Origin: Marinobacter bryozoorum
Lineage (GTDB): Bacteria > Pseudomonadota > Gammaproteobacteria > Pseudomonadales > Oleiphilaceae
Assembly: GCF_023156245.1 (NCBI RefSeq)
Contig: NZ_JAKZAH010000018.1
Location: forward strand, 1 to 64,000
Reading direction: 5' to 3'
Length of the DNA: 64,000 nucleotides
Translations under genes and position numbers: made by a program
Notes under the pieces: generated by a model
The model's input: the letters and a program-made list of their open reading frames with translations, nothing else
The model's database searches: none
Told to the model about the DNA's origin: nothing
Shown here: one piece after another, positions 46,843-57,500 of the stretch
Layout of the letters: each line of letters starts with the position of its first letter
Position numbering within the stretch: the first letter of the stretch is position 1

Positions 46843-48000
46843 ATGCTGCCCAACCGCCGTCCCCTGAACCCGGAGCATCAACTGACCCACCTGCCCATGT
46901 CAGGCATCATCCGTAACCGGCTGAAGCGCCTGTTCATGCTGCTGTTCTCCCTGGTCGTGGTGCACACGCTTATCCTGTGGGCTGCGGAGCCCCTGAGCCT
47001 GGCCGAATCCATCTGGCTGGCCATGACAACCCTCACTACCGTGGGCTTCGGGGACGTGGCGCCGTCTACACTGATCGGTCGTATCAGCACCATCGCGCTG
47101 ATGTATGTAACCGCCATTACCCTGCTGACACTGATTATCAGTGACTATATTGAATACCGATTCTACCGCCGGGAGCGAATCCTGACCGGCCGCTGGAGAT
47201 ACGACATGAAAAACCACGTGCTGATTATCAACACCCCCAGACGCGGCGGCGAGCAGTATTTCATGCGCATCGCCACCCAGCTTCGTGCCGTGCCGGGGTA
47301 CGAGAGCGTTCCCATCATGATACTGACCCAGGAGTACCCCTCCGGGCTGCCGCCGGAACTCCGCGATATTGGACTGGTGCACTACCATGGCACCGGCGCC
47401 AGCGAAACCGACCTGAAGGCAGCCCATGCCGGCCTGGCCCGTCATATCCTGGTGCTGGCGCTGGATGAAACAGACCCGGCGTCTGACAGCTATACCTTTG
47501 ATATCGCCCACCGCCTGAGCGAGCTCAACCTGGCCGGCAAGACCACCGTGGAATGTGTGCGGGATGACAACCGTCAGCGCTTCCGGGCCATCGGTGTGCG
47601 CTCGACCATCCGCCCGGTACGTACCTACCCGGAAATCATGGTTCGGGGCGTGGTGTCCCCGGGTACCGAGAAGGTGCTCGAGGACATGTTCAATTACGAG
47701 CAGGATCATCCACATAGGTATAACCTGACACTGGACGACCTGATCTGGTCTGATATAGTCAGCGCCCTGATTCGCCATGGCATCGGCACTGCGCTGGCCT
47801 ATATCGACAACGACGATAACGTCGTCTGCCACCCCGAACCCAATGAAGAGGTGGAAGGCCAGGGCCTGATCGTACTCGTCAAATCCAGCGAAACCCCGGA
47901 CGTGTCGGTGGTGGAGGAAGCCCTCGCCCGATACCGGCAGTTCCTGGAAAAGTGGCACGCGATGCACGAGCCGCCCGCGAACCCGGCACCTCCCCGATAA
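46843..48000 (+). CDS. Two-TM potassium channel with cytoplasmic RCK/TrkA-like domain
   Basis: A 385-aa ion channel. TM1 is at about 30-48 (LFMLLFSLVVVHTLILW), the pore loop is ESIWLAMTT, and the selectivity filter TVGFGD is at 66-71. TM2 is at about 82-104 (ISTIALMYVTAITLLTLII). The long cytoplasmic part has a Rossmann-like NAD-type region (HVLIINTPRRGG, then LVLALDETDPASDSYTF). It probably conducts K+ in a ligand-gated way. ATG at 46843 follows AAGGGAC. mgtE starts 31 bp later, so the two may share a transcript. Confidence 0.87.
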   Translation: MLPNRRPLNPEHQLTHLPMSGIIRNRLKRLFMLLFSLVVVHTLILWAAEPLSLAESIWLAMTTLTTVGFGDVAPSTLIGRISTIALMYVTAITLLTLIISDYIEYRFYRRERILTGRWRYDMKNHVLIINTPRRGGEQYFMRIATQLRAVPGYESVPIMILTQEYPSGLPPELRDIGLVHYHGTGASETDLKAAHAGLARHILVLALDETDPASDSYTFDIAHRLSELNLAGKTTVECVRDDNRQRFRAIGVRSTIRPVRTYPEIMVRGVVSPGTEKVLEDMFNYEQDHPHRYNLTLDDLIWSDIVSALIRHGIGTALAYIDNDDNVVCHPEPNEEVEGQGLIVLVKSSETPDVSVVEEALARYRQFLEKWHAMHEPPANPAPPR

Positions 48001-48031
48001 CGCCTTCGGGCTTCAGCAGAGGCAGTGCAGC

Positions 48032-49402
48032 GTGGCATTCCTGGACTCGGACTTTTTTCAACCGCTCCACAGCGCCCTGGTTTCCGGCGAGCCGGAGACC
48101 ATTCGTGCTGCGGCGTCGGCGTTCAACGCGGCTGACCTGGCCGAGTTCATCGAACACACCCATGACGAGGACGGCGACCACGGCCTGAAGCTGCTGCAAA
48201 GCCTGCCCCTGGAATTGCAGGCCAAGGTATTCGGCTACATCGGCCCGGACATGCAGCGCATCTTCGCGCGCCTGATCCCGAACCGGGAACTGGCCGGGAT
48301 CGTTACCGACATGTCGGCGGACGAACGGGCCGACTTCTTCAACATCCTCGACGAGAACCAGCAGCACGCCCTGTTCCAGTCCCTGGCCAGCCGCGAACGG
48401 GAAGACCTACGGCGCCTGGCGAGCTTCGAGGAAGGCACCGCCGGGGCACTGATGACCTCGGACTATGCAGTGGTCAGCTCAGGCATGACCGTCGCCTCTG
48501 CCCTCGCCCTGCTGCGCAACACCGCGCCGGACAAGGAAACCATCTACCAGGCCTATGTGGTGGACAAGGACCACTGCCTGCTGGGCGCTATTTCCCTGCG
48601 TAACCTGATCACCAGCGCACCCGGTGCCTTGGTGGACTCCCTGATGGCCACGGGCCTGGTATCTGCCCAGACCCAAACCGGGCAGGAGGAAGTCGCGCGG
48701 CTCATTTCCCGCTACGACCTGATTGCCCTGCCCATCACCGACGACGACGGACGCCTGGTGGGCATTGTGACCTACGATGACGCCATGGACGTAGCGGAAG
48801 CCGAGGCCACCGAAGACATTCACAAGGGGGCAACGGTAGGCAAGCTGGAAACCGGCCTGAAAACCGCCTCGCCCTTTTCCCTGTACCGGTCCCGGGTGCA
48901 GTGGCTGGTGATCCTGGTGTTCGCCAATATCTTTACCGGGGCCGGCATCGCCTATTTCGAGCAGACCATATCCGAACACATCGCGCTGTTGTTCTTTATG
49001 CCCCTGCTGGTGGCCAGCGCAGGTAATGCGGGCGCCCAGTCCGCCACCCTGATGGTGCGGGGCATGGCCACCGGCGACGTATCCACAAGGGACTGGGGGA
49101 TGTTGCTGGGCAAGGATATCCTGGTGGCAACGGCCCTGGGGGTAACCATGGCGATTGCCGTCATGGTGGTTGGCCTGTTCCGGGCCGGGCCGGCCATTGC
49201 CATGGTGGTGGCCATTTCCATGGTCCTGGTGGTGCTGATCGGCAGCATTGTGGGCATGTTGCTGCCCTTCCTGCTGGACAAGCTGAAGTTCGACCCGGCA
49301 ACCGCCAGCACACCGCTGATTACCACCATTGCGGACGTGAGCGGTGTGCTGATTTACTTCAGTATTGCCACCGCCGTACTTGGCCTTGGTGCCGGCCCCT
49401 GA
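48032..49402 (+). CDS. mgtE: Magnesium transporter MgtE
   Basis: A 456-aa Mg2+ channel/transporter of the inner membrane. The N-terminal helical MgtE-N domain (about 20-130, with MSADERADFFNIL) is followed by two CBS motifs (about 135-260, AYVVDKDHCLLGAISLRNL and ITDDDGRLVGIVTYDDAMD). Five C-terminal membrane helices have PLLVASAGNAGAQSATLMVR, the conserved pore-lining signature. GTG start at 48032 with AGAGG upstream. Confidence 0.95.
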   Translation: MAFLDSDFFQPLHSALVSGEPETIRAAASAFNAADLAEFIEHTHDEDGDHGLKLLQSLPLELQAKVFGYIGPDMQRIFARLIPNRELAGIVTDMSADERADFFNILDENQQHALFQSLASREREDLRRLASFEEGTAGALMTSDYAVVSSGMTVASALALLRNTAPDKETIYQAYVVDKDHCLLGAISLRNLITSAPGALVDSLMATGLVSAQTQTGQEEVARLISRYDLIALPITDDDGRLVGIVTYDDAMDVAEAEATEDIHKGATVGKLETGLKTASPFSLYRSRVQWLVILVFANIFTGAGIAYFEQTISEHIALLFFMPLLVASAGNAGAQSATLMVRGMATGDVSTRDWGMLLGKDILVATALGVTMAIAVMVVGLFRAGPAIAMVVAISMVLVVLIGSIVGMLLPFLLDKLKFDPATASTPLITTIADVSGVLIYFSIATAVLGLGAGP

Positions 49403-49429
49403 GACGTCCGACCACAGCCAGCCCTGCTA

Positions 49430-50296
49430 TCACTCCTCACCCTTGGCCAACAGAGCTAACTGGAACTGACCCAGGCGTACGGACTTCCTGGCCAGCCCTG
49501 CAACACTCTCTCCGGCCTGTAGCTGATCTCGCAGCCACGTCACATCCCTGGCCAGGCTGGCCGGGAACCCCGGACGGGCAGCCAGGGTATCAAGGTCCGC
49601 TTCCAGTTCACGGTCCGTGGAGCCGGAAAGCCAGGCCCGGGCCAGGCCATGGAACACCCGGTTTACCAGTGGCTCGCTATCCGGCAGGGCAGACGGCTGG
49701 TACAGGCCGGCAAGGGCATAGCCCTGCTCCGCCTTGCTGATCAGGTTCAGGAACACCGGCACCTGGGCCGCCAGCTCCCGCGCCCAGGCCAGCAGCGCAT
49801 CGGGGCTACCTTCTTTCAGCTCCAGCTCCAGTTCACACAGGTCCCGGCTTCGGCCGCCAACCTCTATGGTGCCCTGATCGAGGGCGCACTCAATGGTGGC
49901 CTTAGCGTTCTCAAGCATCACCACCCGGCGCCGGAAGTTGGTTTCGAACACCGGTGTCAGCTCGGCCAGGTTAATTCCCTCCCCCACCGGGGTATCGGCA
50001 ATCAGCCCGAGGTTCAGTTCTGTGCCGGTCAGGGGCCACTCCCACTCCTGACGCCGATGAGCACCATCCACGAACTCACCCTTGGTTTTCAGGGTCTGGA
50101 TATACTTGTCACCTGCCTGACGAACGCGCAGGGCCACTTTCTGGTGGTTGAGGTCTCCGGCCGGGGTATCGTAGTAACGGTTAATCAGCGTCTTCTCAGC
50201 GCCTATACTGACACCGGTCTGGGCCGACAGCCACTCTGCGGCCTGGTTCAGGGCAACCGGGGTAAGACTCAGCTTGATTTCCAGTTCTTCTGCCAT
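49430..50296 (-). CDS. CYTH-domain protein (inorganic triphosphatase YgiF-like)
   Basis: A 288-aa protein. The N-terminal CYTH domain (about 1-200) has the ExExK signature ELEIK at the start, YYDTPAGDLNHQKVALRVR, and ELELELKEGSPDALL. The family hydrolyses triphosphates in a metal tunnel. E. coli YgiF has a C-terminal CHAD domain; here only a short helical tail remains (about 85 residues). The ATG at 50296 places the signature at residues 3-7. No neighbour hints at a substrate. Confidence 0.87.
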   Translation of the reverse strand: MAEELEIKLSLTPVALNQAAEWLSAQTGVSIGAEKTLINRYYDTPAGDLNHQKVALRVRQAGDKYIQTLKTKGEFVDGAHRRQEWEWPLTGTELNLGLIADTPVGEGINLAELTPVFETNFRRRVVMLENAKATIECALDQGTIEVGGRSRDLCELELELKEGSPDALLAWARELAAQVPVFLNLISKAEQGYALAGLYQPSALPDSEPLVNRVFHGLARAWLSGSTDRELEADLDTLAARPGFPASLARDVTWLRDQLQAGESVAGLARKSVRLGQFQLALLAKGEE

Positions 50297-50430
50297 CTTT
50301 TCCACCACTCAAGAGAAAACCGAAGTCTATCGCCGATCGCCAGACTACCAGAGAAGGCAAGCCACGACCTGAATTTGGAGGAGAGGTGTCAATCAAACAT
50401 TAAAGGCATGCCGGACCTACCAACCATGCA

Positions 50431-50460
50431 TTGGCAGATCGACCAACAAACATCTATAGT
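50431..50460 (+). promoter_or_regulatory. Sigma-70-type promoter of the CDF exporter
   Basis: -35 TTGGCA at 50431-50436 and -10 TATAGT at 50455-50460, with 18-bp spacing, lie 30 bp before the ATG at 50491. No clear MerR-type dyad is seen. Confidence 0.5.
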
Positions 50461-50490
50461 CTAACGATATTTTTTTCGGAGCCTGACGTA

Positions 50491-51399
50491 ATGAGTCATG
50501 ATCACACCCACATTGATCCGTCTTCCCGAGACAAACGGGTTGCGCTGGCCATCTGGGCGAACGCCACCCTGACTCTGGCACAGATCGCTGGCGGTATCTT
50601 TGCCGGCAGCTTGGCTTTGATTGCCGACGCCCTGCATAATTTTTCCGACATGGCATCGCTCGTGATCGCCTATGCCGCCCGGAAAATCGCACGCCGTCCG
50701 GCTGACGCACGCATGACCTTCGGATACGGTCGGATCGAGATCGTCGCGGCCCTCATCAACTACACGTCATTGATCATTATCGGACTCTACCTGGTCTACG
50801 AAGGCGGCATGCGCATCATCGACCCACCGGATATCAAGGGCTGGTGGGTCGTCTGGCTCGGCTGTGTCGCTCTGGTGGTGGACACACTGACCGCCTTGCT
50901 GACTTATTCCATGCAGAAGGACAGCATCAATATCCGGGCGCTGTTCCTCCACAACCTCTCGGATGCTCTCGCCTCGGTTGCCGTGGTTATTGCCGGGGTC
51001 CTTATCCTGCTCTATGACATGAGATGGGTTGATCCTGCCATCACCATAGGAATCGCCGGCTATATTCTCTATCTCGGTCTGACGGAAATCGGAGGCACGA
51101 TCAGAACGCTTATGCTGGCCAGTCCCACGAACATTGATACCGATGCGGTGATCCAGACGCTCTTGGACATTGAGGGTGTCATCGACCTCCACCATGTACA
51201 CTTCTGGCAGATGGGAGAACATGATTCCTCGCTGGAGGCCCATGTGGTCGTGGAAGACAGCCTGTGGGACCAGCTCGAGAACACCAAATACCGGATAAAG
51301 CGGGTACTTGAGCAGGAGTTCGACATAAACCATTCAACACTGGAGTTTGAACATCCCGACCATACTCACAAGGGCGCGAGAATCTATGGCCACGGCTGA
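50491..51399 (+). CDS. Cation diffusion facilitator (CzcD/ZitB-like)
   Basis: A 302-aa inner-membrane antiporter of divalent metal ions such as Zn2+. Six membrane helices are visible. The metal sites are in ALIADALHNFSDMASL (TM2, HxxxD) and ALFLHNLSDALASV (TM5). The N-terminus is His-containing (MSHDHTHID). The C-terminal domain has VHFWQMGEHDSSLEAHVVV and a His-rich end (EHPDHTHKGARIYGHG). GGAG lies 9 nt before the ATG at 50491. It is the first gene of the metal-resistance region. Confidence 0.92.
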   Translation: MSHDHTHIDPSSRDKRVALAIWANATLTLAQIAGGIFAGSLALIADALHNFSDMASLVIAYAARKIARRPADARMTFGYGRIEIVAALINYTSLIIIGLYLVYEGGMRIIDPPDIKGWWVVWLGCVALVVDTLTALLTYSMQKDSINIRALFLHNLSDALASVAVVIAGVLILLYDMRWVDPAITIGIAGYILYLGLTEIGGTIRTLMLASPTNIDTDAVIQTLLDIEGVIDLHHVHFWQMGEHDSSLEAHVVVEDSLWDQLENTKYRIKRVLEQEFDINHSTLEFEHPDHTHKGARIYGHG

Positions 51400-51548
51400 C
51401 CGCCCCAACACCACCTGCGGTGGACGCTAGCGGTCCGGGACAATTCCCCCCTGTCCGGAACCGTAAAATCAGGGTCGAGGTTGCATAGGCCGAAAGGTTG
51501 CAATACCATGCTTTTCGCTCATAGCGCCGAAACGCAAACAGGATACGT

Positions 51549-51875
51549 TTGACCGTGCGACACAGACTCCCAGTAATCCTCTTATGTTTCTTCTTGCTGG
51601 TGTCAGCCATGGGCTGGGCAACTGACTTGGCGTCAGGACACGTGTCTCCTGTTGAGCACTCAAGTATTGAGTTGAGCGAAAACGCCGACAATACAGATTA
51701 CTCGAAAGCCAAAACCGGACACGACCAGAACTGCCATTCAGTGATTCATGGTCTTGCACTCCCCTCGTCCAGGCTGACGACAACGTGTCGCGGTGCGCCC
51801 CCCCCCCCCGCGATTTACACCAGCTCTCTTTTCTCACGCTTCATAGCGCCCCCCGAACGGCCTCCCAGAGCCTGA
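51549..51875 (+). CDS. Small CzcI-like periplasmic protein with an internal C12 tract
   Basis: About 106-108 aa with an N-terminal signal-like segment (LPVILLCFFLLVSAMGWA). A short His/Asp/Cys-containing body includes KTGHDQNCHSVIHG, and the C-terminus PPERPPRA recalls CzcI proteins that precede czcC in resistance operons. Start is TTG 51549 or GTG 51555. A run of twelve C residues at 51798-51809 encodes the Pro stretch. One-base slippage there would change the last about 25 residues. Family assignment is tentative. Confidence 0.6.
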   Translation: MTVRHRLPVILLCFFLLVSAMGWATDLASGHVSPVEHSSIELSENADNTDYSKAKTGHDQNCHSVIHGLALPSSRLTTTCRGAPPPPAIYTSSLFSRFIAPPERPPRA

Positions 51876-51936
51876 CGCGCTCTCTCTGCACAGCATTCCA
51901 AAACTACGTCTCAGGTAATACACCCAGGAGTCATCC

Positions 51937-53199
51937 ATGTCATATCGAACATGGCTCGCAACCATAGGCCTCGCCTGCGGAATGGCAAGCCCATGGTCTG
52001 CGGTCGCTTCCCAGACTACAAGCCCGGAAACAACCCTGCTCGAATTTGCCGAATCGGTGACGGCAGAACACTTCGATGTCCGTGCCGCACGCGAAGAGGT
52101 AGACGCCGCCATCAGCCGACAAAACGCGGCTTCCCAGCCTCTCTACAACCCCGAGCTAAACTTCGAGGCCGAAAGCGGAGGCGAACAGGCGGCTTTCGGT
52201 GACGAAGTCAGCAAACTGGGCGTCGGTATCAGCCAAACCATTGACTGGAGCGACAAACGCGAGGTTCGTGCTCTGGCCGCTCAAGGCGCTGTTCTGAGCG
52301 CAAAGGCGGAGCTTTCTCTGGTAGAACAGCAGATTGCGGCTAAGGCACTGAAGGCGCTGATTAGCTACCGCACATCCCAGCAACTTGTCGACCTTGCCCA
52401 GAACCGGGTTGACGTACTGCAACGTTTTGTCGATCTGTCTGAGGACCGCAAGCGGGCGGGCGATATTGGCCAGACGGATCTCGACCTGGCACGCCTTGCA
52501 CTGGCGGAAGGCCAAAGCACCCTGGCCGAGCAGAGAGTTCAGGCCAACGAAGCATTGCAGTCCGTTCGAGAACTTGCGAGCGGTACGCCGCGGGGCTGGC
52601 CCGGATTACCCGAAGATCTGCCACCACCGATAGAAAGCGCCGGGCTGGACGAGCTCGCCAAGCGCCACCCCCGCATCGCTGCCCTGCGCAGCAAGCTAGC
52701 CGCTGCTCAGGCAGAAATCGATGTTGCCAAAAGCAACCGTAACGCTGACCCGGTTATTGGCGCCAGTGTCTCGAGAGACGGCGAGAACGACATCGTGGGC
52801 CTCAATTTCAGCATCCCCCTGTACGTTCGCAATGACTACAGCGACGAAGTGGACAGTGCCGCCAGTAACGCCCTCGCGGTGGAAGCCCGGATGCACGCCG
52901 AATACGAACGTCTGCAGGCCCAGCTGAAAACAGCGCTGGAAAACTACCAGGGCAGCCGAAATGCTCTGCAGGACTGGAACCAGGCCGTCAGTGGACGCCT
53001 GGACGAAGGTCTGGATCTTCTGGAGCGGCTCTGGCAGGTGGGTGAGCTCAATGCCACCGAGTACCTGTTGCAGATTCAACAACGCCTGGATACCCGCGCC
53101 TCCGGTTTACGCCTGCAGGCACAGACCTGGAGCAGCTGGACCAACTGGCTTGTTGTCAGTGGCGACTGGCAGGCCGGATTGAGCGAACTTGGGCTTTAA
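51937..53199 (+). CDS. czcC: Outer-membrane factor of a CzcCBA-type metal efflux system
   Basis: A 420-aa TolC-like OEP protein. A signal peptide (MSYRTWLATIGLACGMASPW, cleaved near AVASQ) is followed by two coiled-coil repeats rich in Ala, Gln and Glu (ISRQNAASQPLYNPELNFEA is typical of CzcC). It provides the outer-membrane exit for the RND pump encoded downstream. czcB starts 18 bp later. Confidence 0.9.
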   Translation: MSYRTWLATIGLACGMASPWSAVASQTTSPETTLLEFAESVTAEHFDVRAAREEVDAAISRQNAASQPLYNPELNFEAESGGEQAAFGDEVSKLGVGISQTIDWSDKREVRALAAQGAVLSAKAELSLVEQQIAAKALKALISYRTSQQLVDLAQNRVDVLQRFVDLSEDRKRAGDIGQTDLDLARLALAEGQSTLAEQRVQANEALQSVRELASGTPRGWPGLPEDLPPPIESAGLDELAKRHPRIAALRSKLAAAQAEIDVAKSNRNADPVIGASVSRDGENDIVGLNFSIPLYVRNDYSDEVDSAASNALAVEARMHAEYERLQAQLKTALENYQGSRNALQDWNQAVSGRLDEGLDLLERLWQVGELNATEYLLQIQQRLDTRASGLRLQAQTWSSWTNWLVVSGDWQAGLSELGL

Positions 53200-53217
53200 C
53201 GTTTAACGGAGATTTGC

Positions 53218-54552
53218 ATGAACATGCCGTTTCAGTTTTTTACATTGACACTCGTAGCAATGCTTGCAGGCGCTCCAGTCGGGGCTCAAACCAATCACGA
53301 AGAAAACGGCGAGCACGATCATGCCGCCGAGGAGGGCCAGCGCCAGGCTAGCGCCCAAATGTCCGAAGAAACCCATGAGGAGCCCGGCCATGAGGGGTCA
53401 GGCCACGAAGAGGAGGGCGAACACGAAGGTGAGGGGCACGAGCAAAGGGCCTCAGAAGAAGGGCATGACGCCGATGGACATGAAGAAGAACATAAAGAGG
53501 AAGGACATGCCGAAGAAGGCCACAATGAGGCCCCCCCGGGCGTGGTGGAGCTGAGCAGCGAATCGCAGCGCATGGCCAATATCGAGACCAGAAAGCTTGA
53601 ACTTCAGCCAGTGCCGGAAATCGTCACGGCCCCCGGCGAAGTCCAGCTGAATGACTATCGTTCCGCCCGCGTGAGTACAAGGATTCCGGCTCAAGTCGTT
53701 TCACGGATGGCGGAACTGGGCGACGTGGTCGAAAAAGGCGCCCCCCTTGTACTTTTGACCAGTGTTGAAATGGCCGAAGCCCAAGGCAAGCTTCAGATCG
53801 CCGCCCGAGAGTGGTACCGAGTTCGCGAACTCGGCAAGTCCGTGGTCGGAGAGGCGCGCTATATAGAGGCCCGTGTCGCGTTCCAGCAGGCACAGTCCAG
53901 ACTCCAGGCCTACGGCATGACCGAAACCCAGGTTACTCAGTTTTTGCGCGGCGAAGACGAGCTTCAACTTGGTCAGTTCAGGCTGCTTGCGTCAGTGGCG
54001 GGCACCATTATCGAGGATGATTTCGTGGTGGGCCAGTATGTGGAGACCGGAACACCGCTCTTCATGATCACTGACGAATCCAGCGTCTGGGTAGAGGCAA
54101 CGGTTCAGTCATTGGCCGCGCGTGCCATCGAACCCGGCGAACCGGCAAGGGTCCGCATAGGGGGAGAGTGGCATCAGGGTAAGGTGGTTCAGAAACATCA
54201 TCGACTGGACGAAAGCACCCGCACCATGGGCGTGCGCATTGAGCTTGAGCTTGACGAGGAGCACTCACCCCACCCTGGTGAATTTGTTGAAGTGGCCATA
54301 GAAGCGGATCAGGGTGAACCCGGCCTGCTGGTTCCTGAACGGGCACTGAATCGTAACAGCGCCGGTGAATGGGTGGTATTCGTACAGGAAGCTCCGGGCA
54401 AGTATCGGCAGGTCGATATCCGGAGATTGAAAGAGCTCTCCGGAAAAGTACAGATCGCTGGCGTTGAACCTGGCACCACCGTCGTGACTGACGGTTCGTT
54501 CTACCTTAATTCCGAAATTGCCAAGGGCGGTTTCTCCGTACACAACCACTAA
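53218..54552 (+). CDS. czcB: Membrane-fusion protein of a CzcCBA-type efflux system, His/Glu-rich
   Basis: A 444-aa periplasmic adaptor. The signal peptide ends near VGAQ. Residues about 25-105 form an extreme low-complexity region of Glu, Gly and 13 His (EEEGEHEGEGHEQRASEEGH is typical), likely to bind metal ions. The folded part has the hairpin and lipoyl/barrel domains: VSTRIPAQVVSRMAELGDVV, DFVVGQYVETGTPLFMITD and VPERALNRNSAGEWVVFV. The low-complexity stretch is longer than in most CzcB. The CzcA gene follows after 10 bp. Confidence 0.9.
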   Translation: MNMPFQFFTLTLVAMLAGAPVGAQTNHEENGEHDHAAEEGQRQASAQMSEETHEEPGHEGSGHEEEGEHEGEGHEQRASEEGHDADGHEEEHKEEGHAEEGHNEAPPGVVELSSESQRMANIETRKLELQPVPEIVTAPGEVQLNDYRSARVSTRIPAQVVSRMAELGDVVEKGAPLVLLTSVEMAEAQGKLQIAAREWYRVRELGKSVVGEARYIEARVAFQQAQSRLQAYGMTETQVTQFLRGEDELQLGQFRLLASVAGTIIEDDFVVGQYVETGTPLFMITDESSVWVEATVQSLAARAIEPGEPARVRIGGEWHQGKVVQKHHRLDESTRTMGVRIELELDEEHSPHPGEFVEVAIEADQGEPGLLVPERALNRNSAGEWVVFVQEAPGKYRQVDIRRLKELSGKVQIAGVEPGTTVVTDGSFYLNSEIAKGGFSVHNH

Positions 54553-54562
54553 AGGGGACCTC

Positions 54563-57500
54563 ATGCTTAACGCCATTGTCGACTGGGCGGTGAGAAGCCG
54601 CCTGTTGGTTGTGATCGGCCTGTTCGCGGCCGTCATAGTAGCTGTTTTCACCATCCCCCGACTTAACCTGGATGCATTCCCGGACGTATCCAATGTCCAG
54701 GTCGTCATAAACACGGAGGCGCCGGGGCTGGCCGCCGAGGAGGTGGAGCAGCTTATCAGCTTCCCCATCGAAGCGACCATCTACTCGCTGCCAAGCGTCG
54801 AGGAGGTCCGGTCGATCTCACGTACGGGGCTGTCAGTGATCACCGTTGTCTTCGAGGAAGGCACCGACATCTACTTCGCCCGACAGCTTGTCTTTGAACA
54901 GCTTCAGGCTGCCCGGGAGCAGATTCCCGAAGGCGTGGGACAGCCCGAGATGGGCCCGAATACCAGTGGCCTCAGCCAGGTCTATGAGTATGTGCTGACC
55001 AGCGAGAATCCGGAAAAGTACGGCCCCATGGAACTGAGAAGCCTCAATGACTGGGTGGTGAAACTGCTGATGATGCCGGTCGAAGGTGTCACGGGGCTGC
55101 TTTCATACGGTGGAGAAGTCCGCCAGTACCAGGTCAAGCTGAATCCGGCCAAGCTGCTTTCCTACGACCTGACCGCTGATGACGTCACCGAAGCCATCAA
55201 TGCGGGTAACCGCAATGCCGGCGGCTGGTATGTCAACCGCGGCAGCGAGCAGTTGGTCATTCGCGGCGTTGGCTGGGTCCGGAGCGGTAAAGATGGCCTG
55301 CGGGATATCTCAAACGTACCGGTCAAGGAAGTTGATGGTACAGCCATCACCGTCGGGGACGTTGCCGAGGTGGCCTACGGCGGTGAGATACGTCAGGGCG
55401 CTGTCACCATGACCAAGAGAACCGCCGATGGCGAGGTTCAGGCCATGGGCGAAGTGGTCGCCGGCATCGTGCTCAAACGTTTCGGGGCCAACACCGCGGA
55501 AACGATTACCGATATTGAAGAACTGCTTCCCACCATCCAGAAGGCACTGCCCGAAGGTGTCAGGATCGAGCCCTACTACAACCAATCGGATCTGGTGTTC
55601 AGTGCCGTTGACACCGTGGTGGATGCACTGCTGCAGGCATTCGTCTTTATCGTCATCATCCTGGCCCTGTTCCTGCTGAATCTTCGGGCCTCTCTGCTGG
55701 TGCTGCTATCGATTCCCATTTCGGTAGGTCTGGCACTGATGGTCATGAGCTATTTCGGCATGTCGGCGAACCTCATGTCCCTCGGAGGGCTGGCCATTGC
55801 CATCGGTATGATGGTGGATGGCTCCATCGTGGTCATGGAAAACATCTTCAGCCATATATCCCGCCCGGACCGGTTCCACGACTCCGAACGGAGGCGAGAG
55901 CTCACCCCTGACGACAGCGGAACGGAAATCGACCACGACCAGGCTGAGCAGGACGATCCGCAAGGTGTATCGCTACGTATCGCGGAAGCCACCAAGGAGG
56001 TCGCCAGATCGGTGTTTTTCGCCGTCATGATTATCGTCGTGGTGTTCCTGCCACTGTTTACCCTCCAGGGAGTGGAAGGGAAAATGTTCACGCCGATGGC
56101 AATCAGCATTGTACTCGCGGAGCTCGCCGCACTGGGTACAGCGCTGGTGGTTGTGCCGGCACTGGCCAGCTACTTCTTCCGCCGGGGCATCCATTATCGT
56201 CCGAGTCCGATATTGAAGCCGCTGGAAGCCGGTTATCGCTGGTTGCTGGACCGCGCCATACGGTTTCGGAGCATTGTCGCAGGTACAGCAATCGTCATGC
56301 TGGCGTTTGCCATCTTCCTCATTCCCAGGCTCGGTACCGAATTCATGCCGGAGATGGAGGAAGGCACCATGATGGTGCGGGTGACGCTTGCTCCCTCGGT
56401 CAACGTCGATGCCGCGGTGGAAATTGCGCCCAAGCTGGAAAAGCGAATCATGAAATTCCCGGAGGTGACCTATGTGACCAGCCGCATTGGTCGTGCCGAG
56501 TTGGGCGGTGACCCCGAACCCGTATCCAACATCGCGATGTATATCGGGTTAAAGCCCGCGGAACAGTGGGAGTCGGCCGAGGACCGGGAAGGGCTCCAGG
56601 CACTGATACAGGAGGAGCTCTCAGTTCATCCGGGTCTTATCCTTAACTTTTCCCAGCCCATTGCCAACCGCGTGGACGAACTGCTCTCTGGCGTAAAGGC
56701 GCAGCTGGCCATCAAGCTGTTCGGGCCCGACCTGGACATTCTTGCCGAGAAGGGCCAGGCCATCGAAACCCTTGCCAAGTCCGTTGAAGGCACCCGCGAT
56801 GTTCAGATGGAACAGATCGCCGGGGAGGCTCAACTGATCGTCCGCCCGGACCGGGATCGCCTCGCCCGCTATGGCATTTCAGTCGCACAGGTCATGGAAC
56901 TGGTGTCTGACGCGATCGGTGGCCAGAGTGCCGGCCAGGTGATCAAGGGCAATGAACGGTACGACATCTACGTGCGCCTGGCTGAGCAGTACCGAAACAG
57001 TGCGGAGAGCATTCGCTCACTGATCCTTCAGGCACCCAACGGTGCCTGGGTCAGGCTGGAAGACGTCGCTGAAGTGGCGATTGAGGAAGGTCCGCCGCAG
57101 ATCCGCAGGGATGACGTTCAGCGCCGGGTAGTCGTTCAGGCAAATATCGAGGGTCGTGACATGGGCGGCGTGGTAGCCGAACTTGACCGCCGGATTGCGG
57201 AAGAGGTGGACCTGCCGGCGGGCTACTCGGTGGTGTTCGGCGGTCAGTTCGAGAACCAGCGTCGGGCTCAGCAGACATTGATGATTGTTGTTCCCATTTC
57301 ACTGGCGCTGATTTTCCTGTTCCTCTACTTTGCCTTCGGCTCAGTGGGGCAGGCGCTACTGATCATGCTAAACGTACCCCTTGCCCTGATCGGCGGGGTG
57401 GTGAGCCTCTGGATAACGGGGCAGTACCTGTCTGTACCGAGCTCTATCGGCTTCATCACGCTTTTCGGCCTGGCTGTACTCAATGGCGTGGTCATGATCA

